Program-made: the position numbers and the translations under genes | Notes under the pieces: generated by a model | Database searches by the model: none | Told to the model about the DNA's origin: nothing | The model's input: the letters and a program-made list of their open reading frames with translations, nothing else | In this document: in pieces, positions 61,354-64,000 of the stretch | Layout: each line of letters begins with the position of its first letter | Position numbering within the stretch: position 1 is the first letter of the stretch | Assembly (NCBI RefSeq): GCF_030506365.1 | Contig: NZ_CP073092.1 | Location: 744,001-808,000, forward strand | Direction of reading: 5' to 3' | Source: Corynebacterium tuberculostearicum | GTDB lineage: Bacteria > Actinomycetota > Actinomycetes > Mycobacteriales > Mycobacteriaceae | Length of the DNA stretch: 64,000 nt

Positions 61354-62339
61354 GGCGTGGCTCCATCGAGTTGGTGGGCGGTGGACATGCGCGGGATGTA
61401 GCGGGTTTCTAGCACCTCGCCTTCCGGTTGGTGCTTTTCATTGATGGCCGCGATGAGCTTGGCCGTGGCGGTCTCGCCCATTCTGGCCACACCTTGGTCC
61501 ACCACCGAGATAGGGGAAGGTTGGAAGCGCAGGTAGATGAAGTCATCGAAGCCGACGAGCGCGATTTCTTCTCCGATGCGCTTGCCCGCATTATGGCAGG
61601 CCTCCAGCGCGCCGGCCGTCATCATGGAATCGCCGGCAATGAGCGCGGTGACGCCTTCTTGCAGGAGTGCGAGGGCTCCTTTATAGCCCTCGCGGTGGCG
61701 GTAGCTGCCGTGGTGGATATGGGTAGGCATGCCGCGGGTGGCGGTCTTGAAGGCTTGGAGGCGCTGGCGGCCGGTGGAGGTTTCCTGCGGCCCGGAAAGG
61801 TAGCCGATGTGCGTGTGCCCCTTCTCTTTGAGCTGTTCCACGGCTTGTTTTATGCCCGTGTGGGGGTCCGATAACACTGCTGGAATCTGGCCCAGGGTGC
61901 GGTCAATGAACACGAGCGGGCGGTAAGCGCGCGCCTGCTCCAGCGCTTCTTCGGCGCCTTCGAGCGGTACCGCGATAATGCCGTCTACCTGGCGTTCCAT
62001 CAGGGCATCGAGGGACTTGACTAGCCGCTGCGGATCCTCGCCGCAACTGGTAATCATCGTGGCGAGTCCCTGCTTATCGGCGGCCTCTTCAATGGCTGCG
62101 GCCATTGCGGCGAAGTAGGCATTATCTAGGCTGGGGATGACCAAGCCGATGGCGTTAGATCGGGAGCTGCGCAATGCTCGGGCTTGGGCATTGGGCCTAT
62201 AGTTGAGCTTGATGGCCGTGTCCTTGACGCGTTGGCGCGTGGGCTCCGAGATGGCTGGGTTCCCCGAGAGCGAACGGGACGCGGTGGAAATGGATACTCC
62301 AGCAGCAGCGGCCACGTCCTTGAGGGTGGTTCCGGCCAT
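61350..62339 (-). CDS. rbsR: LacI-family repressor RbsR
   Basis: 329 residues: an N-terminal LacI helix-turn-helix (TTLKDVAAAAGVSISTASRS) and a periplasmic-binding-type effector domain. Leads the operon with AAGGAGGAC before its ATG, and a perfect TGCAATCGATTGCA operator lies 50 bp upstream. Likely represses rbsRACBKD in the absence of ribose. Confidence 0.93.
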   Translation of the reverse strand: MAGTTLKDVAAAAGVSISTASRSLSGNPAISEPTRQRVKDTAIKLNYRPNAQARALRSSRSNAIGLVIPSLDNAYFAAMAAAIEEAADKQGLATMITSCGEDPQRLVKSLDALMERQVDGIIAVPLEGAEEALEQARAYRPLVFIDRTLGQIPAVLSDPHTGIKQAVEQLKEKGHTHIGYLSGPQETSTGRQRLQAFKTATRGMPTHIHHGSYRHREGYKGALALLQEGVTALIAGDSMMTAGALEACHNAGKRIGEEIALVGFDDFIYLRFQPSPISVVDQGVARMGETATAKLIAAINEKHQPEGEVLETRYIPRMSTAHQLDGATP

Positions 62340-62388
62340 GCTGTCCTCCTTGGTTTAGGCGTGTGGGCCGGCTTCTGGCCCTCCTGGG

Positions 62389-62402
62389 TGCAATCGATTG
62401 CA
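62389..62402. promoter_or_regulatory. RbsR operator
   Basis: Perfect 14-bp palindrome TGCAATCGATTGCA with a central CG, the standard LacI-family form, 50 bp upstream of rbsR. Confidence 0.8.
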
Positions 62403-62456
62403 TATTTGAGTTAAAGGTACGGCTATTTCCGTCTTTCTGTCAAGGGTGGGCGAGTC

Positions 62457-62462
62457 TATGCT
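62457..62462 (+). promoter_or_regulatory. -10 hexamer TATGCT of the YdcF-family gene
   Basis: TATGCT then 7 nt to ATG 62470; no ribosome site. Confidence 0.5.
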
Positions 62463-62469
62463 GGTATCC

Positions 62470-62913
62470 ATGTCTGACCCGCTCCTTGTTTTGGGCTCCC
62501 GCGTAACTCACGGCTACCCCGGCGCCATGCTGCGCTCGCGCCTAGACAAGGCGTTGGCGCTCTATAGCGGTCAGCAGATTATTGTCTCCGGCCGTGGTGA
62601 GGCGGGGCCCATGGCTACCTACCTCATCGAACGCGGTGTGCCGGCCGAGCGCGTAGTGGTGGAACCGGAAGCCACGAGTACCAATGAAAATCTAGAAAAT
62701 GCCCATCGCTTGGCCCCAGATGCCGTATTGCACGTGGTGACCAATGATTTTCATGTCCTGCGCACCGCGTTGTGGGCCTGGCACCTCGGCATTGCCGTGC
62801 GCCTGCATCCCGCGCGCACCCCGTGGCGGTTGATGCCGCGCAATTACCTGCGCGAAGTCCTGGCCACTCCTCACTCCGCGGCGCGCATAGTGTGGCGGCG
62901 GATGCGGGGATAG
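62470..62913 (+). CDS. YdcF-family (DUF218) protein
   Basis: 147 residues: PLLVLGSRVTHGYPGAMLRS, IIVSGRGEAGPMATYLIERG, VVVEPEATSTNENLENAHRL and VVTNDFHVLRTALWAWHLGI form the DUF218/YdcF core. No membrane helices, in contrast to SanA/ElyC relatives. Function unknown; some members bind nucleotide-sugar-like ligands. The start is set by the leaderless -10. Confidence 0.82.
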   Translation: MSDPLLVLGSRVTHGYPGAMLRSRLDKALALYSGQQIIVSGRGEAGPMATYLIERGVPAERVVVEPEATSTNENLENAHRLAPDAVLHVVTNDFHVLRTALWAWHLGIAVRLHPARTPWRLMPRNYLREVLATPHSAARIVWRRMRG

Positions 62914-63032
62914 CGCTCCTGCCCGGTGTGGCGGCTCGCGGCCCATAGGTGCCTCCAGCCCCGAAAGAGGTTAACAAGCGGTTAACTCTACTGCGATGAG
63001 CAGCTGAAATAGAAGGTATTCGCGGGCGGTTA

Positions 63033-63046
63033 TGCAAACGATTGAC
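63033..63046. promoter_or_regulatory. RbsR-like half-conserved site before the epimerase gene
   Basis: TGCAAACGATTGAC matches the rbsR palindrome at 11 of 14 positions and lies 63 bp before the aldose epimerase start. It would place the epimerase under RbsR or a related LacI repressor. Confidence 0.45.
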
Positions 63047-63108
63047 CTGTGCTTTGCCGTACTCCTAGGCTAAATCCAACGAAAGTTATAGCCAGAAAGG
63101 TCTTTGTT

Positions 63109-64000
63109 ATGACCAGTGGAGGAGCAGCTGGCCCTGATACTGACTACCCCAGCGTCGCACTTGCCCATGGCGATTATGCGGCGGAGATTGGTCTATTCGG
63201 CGGTGCACTCAAGGCGCTGACCTATCGCGGCGCGCCCTTGGTAGAAAGCTACGAGGGCAAGCCGCCGCTGATGGCCGGAGTGGTGCTGGCGCCGTGGCCG
63301 AATCGCACCGAAGATGGCTGGTTTGAATGGCAGGGGACCGGACACCAGTTGGAGATCAACGAGCCGGAGCGCAATAACGCCATCCATGGATTCGCGGTGG
63401 ATTGGTGGCGCATCAAGGAACGCTCGGACAACCGGGTGGCTCTTGCCTTTGATATTGAGCCGCGCCAGGGCTGGCCGTGGGCGATTCAGCTAGAGGCCAC
63501 CTACGCCCTCGATGAGCAGGGATTGCACCACCAGCTGACCGCACGCACCACGAAGCCCGGCGAGGTTCCCTTCGCCTATGGGCTGCACCTCTACCTCTCC
63601 CCGCAGGTCGCTGGGGCGGAGGAAGCGGTGCTCAGCGTGGACGTCGGCAAGCGCTACTTGCTCAACGCCCGCAACCTGCCCACGGGAAAGACGCAGCAGG
63701 TGCGCATCGCTAATCAGCCCATCGCCGAGGTGGACTGGGACGATTGCTTCCACGGCGAAGGCCCACTGACGGCCGTGTATTCGGCCGGCGGAAAGGGCGT
63801 GCGTTTGGAGATGGGTGAAGGCCTGAACTGGGTGCAGATGTTTACCCCGGCCGATTTCCCGCGGGCAGGCGGCCCCGGCAAGGCACTAGCCGTGGAACCC
63901 ATGAGCGCGCCGCCGAATGCGCTGCGCAGCGGGGAAGACCTCGCGCGCCTGAGCGCTCAGAACCCGCAGACATTCACGCTGCGCCTTGCAGCAGAAAACA
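63109..64000 (+). CDS. Aldose 1-epimerase family protein (3' end beyond the window)
   Basis: 297 codons are present without a stop. Galactose-mutarotase-like motifs: VVLAPWPNRTEDGWFEWQGT (conserved Asn-Arg), NNAIHGFAVDWWRI (catalytic His), PFAYGLHLYLSPQ (second His) and a late AVEPMSAPPNAL (catalytic Glu). It interconverts sugar anomers. The start is ATG 63109 with AGAAAGG upstream. The operator-like site suggests it belongs with the ribose genes. Confidence 0.88.
   Translation, partial: MTSGGAAGPDTDYPSVALAHGDYAAEIGLFGGALKALTYRGAPLVESYEGKPPLMAGVVLAPWPNRTEDGWFEWQGTGHQLEINEPERNNAIHGFAVDWWRIKERSDNRVALAFDIEPRQGWPWAIQLEATYALDEQGLHHQLTARTTKPGEVPFAYGLHLYLSPQVAGAEEAVLSVDVGKRYLLNARNLPTGKTQQVRIANQPIAEVDWDDCFHGEGPLTAVYSAGGKGVRLEMGEGLNWVQMFTPADFPRAGGPGKALAVEPMSAPPNALRSGEDLARLSAQNPQTFTLRLAAEN

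Overview
The window looks like a chromosomal segment of a Corynebacterium (high-GC mycolate actinobacterium). The main evidence is: monomeric NADP-type isocitrate dehydrogenase, a fused biotin carboxylase/BCCP (accBC) with accE, accD and maf nearby, pyruvate carboxylase next to an LpdA-type quinone reductase, pdxR divergent from pdxST, LppP/LprE- and DUF3151-type proteins, and many genes whose -10 hexamer lies 6-8 nt before the start codon, as expected for leaderless mRNAs. Gene order (upp, regulator, amidohydrolase, lpdA, pyc ... accBC, thtR ... maf, accE, accD ... birA, purK, purE) agrees with my memory of the C. glutamicum backbone. The species cannot be named from the sequence alone. No rRNA, tRNA, CRISPR array, prophage or intact insertion sequence was seen.

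Layout. 1-4.6 kb: metY with the start of metX, then pdxR/pdxST (vitamin B6). 4.6-20 kb: icd, an MFS exporter, exonuclease III, a TRIC-like membrane protein, trpS, a BrkB-like protein, an RDD protein, a D,D-carboxypeptidase, an adenosine-deaminase-like protein lacking its metal site, a DJ-1/PfpI protein, an esterase, and a corynebacterial protein with a duplicated domain. 19-30 kb: an EspC-like/NlpC-P60 pair (candidate type VII substrates), upp, an XRE regulator, an M20 amidohydrolase, lpdA, a GntR-controlled ABC module and pyc. 30-42.8 kb: a GntR/DUF1648 pair with a 59-bp palindromic operator, a small ABC exporter, accBC, a rhodanese whose catalytic Cys is Ser, a Cj0069-family protein, DUF4282, a lipoprotein, DUF3151, maf, accE and accD.

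42.8-51.7 kb is an accessory-looking block between accD and birA. It holds three consecutive genes for secreted proteins that share a two-cysteine beta-rich domain (four domain copies in all, no family I recognise), then a trehalose-type ABC importer operon that includes treS. 51.7-64 kb: birA carrying an in-frame 15-bp tandem repeat, a PH-domain membrane protein, an acetolactate decarboxylase gene broken by one TGA, purK, purE, a small defence/toxin-antitoxin patch (AbiEi-like remnant, divergent Phd and RelE genes, and a cluster of CAAGCACG inverted repeats), the complete rbsRACBKD ribose operon with a perfect RbsR-type palindrome, a YdcF protein and a truncated aldose epimerase.

Working together: imported trehalose can be isomerised to maltose by TreS. 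AccBC, AccD and AccE form an acyl-CoA carboxylase that needs biotin attached by the nearby BirA, as does Pyc. The rbs genes import and phosphorylate ribose. Two signals cut across genes: a dispersed 10-mer GTCGGCAAGC (13 exact copies, in three codon phases) and many leaderless promoters.
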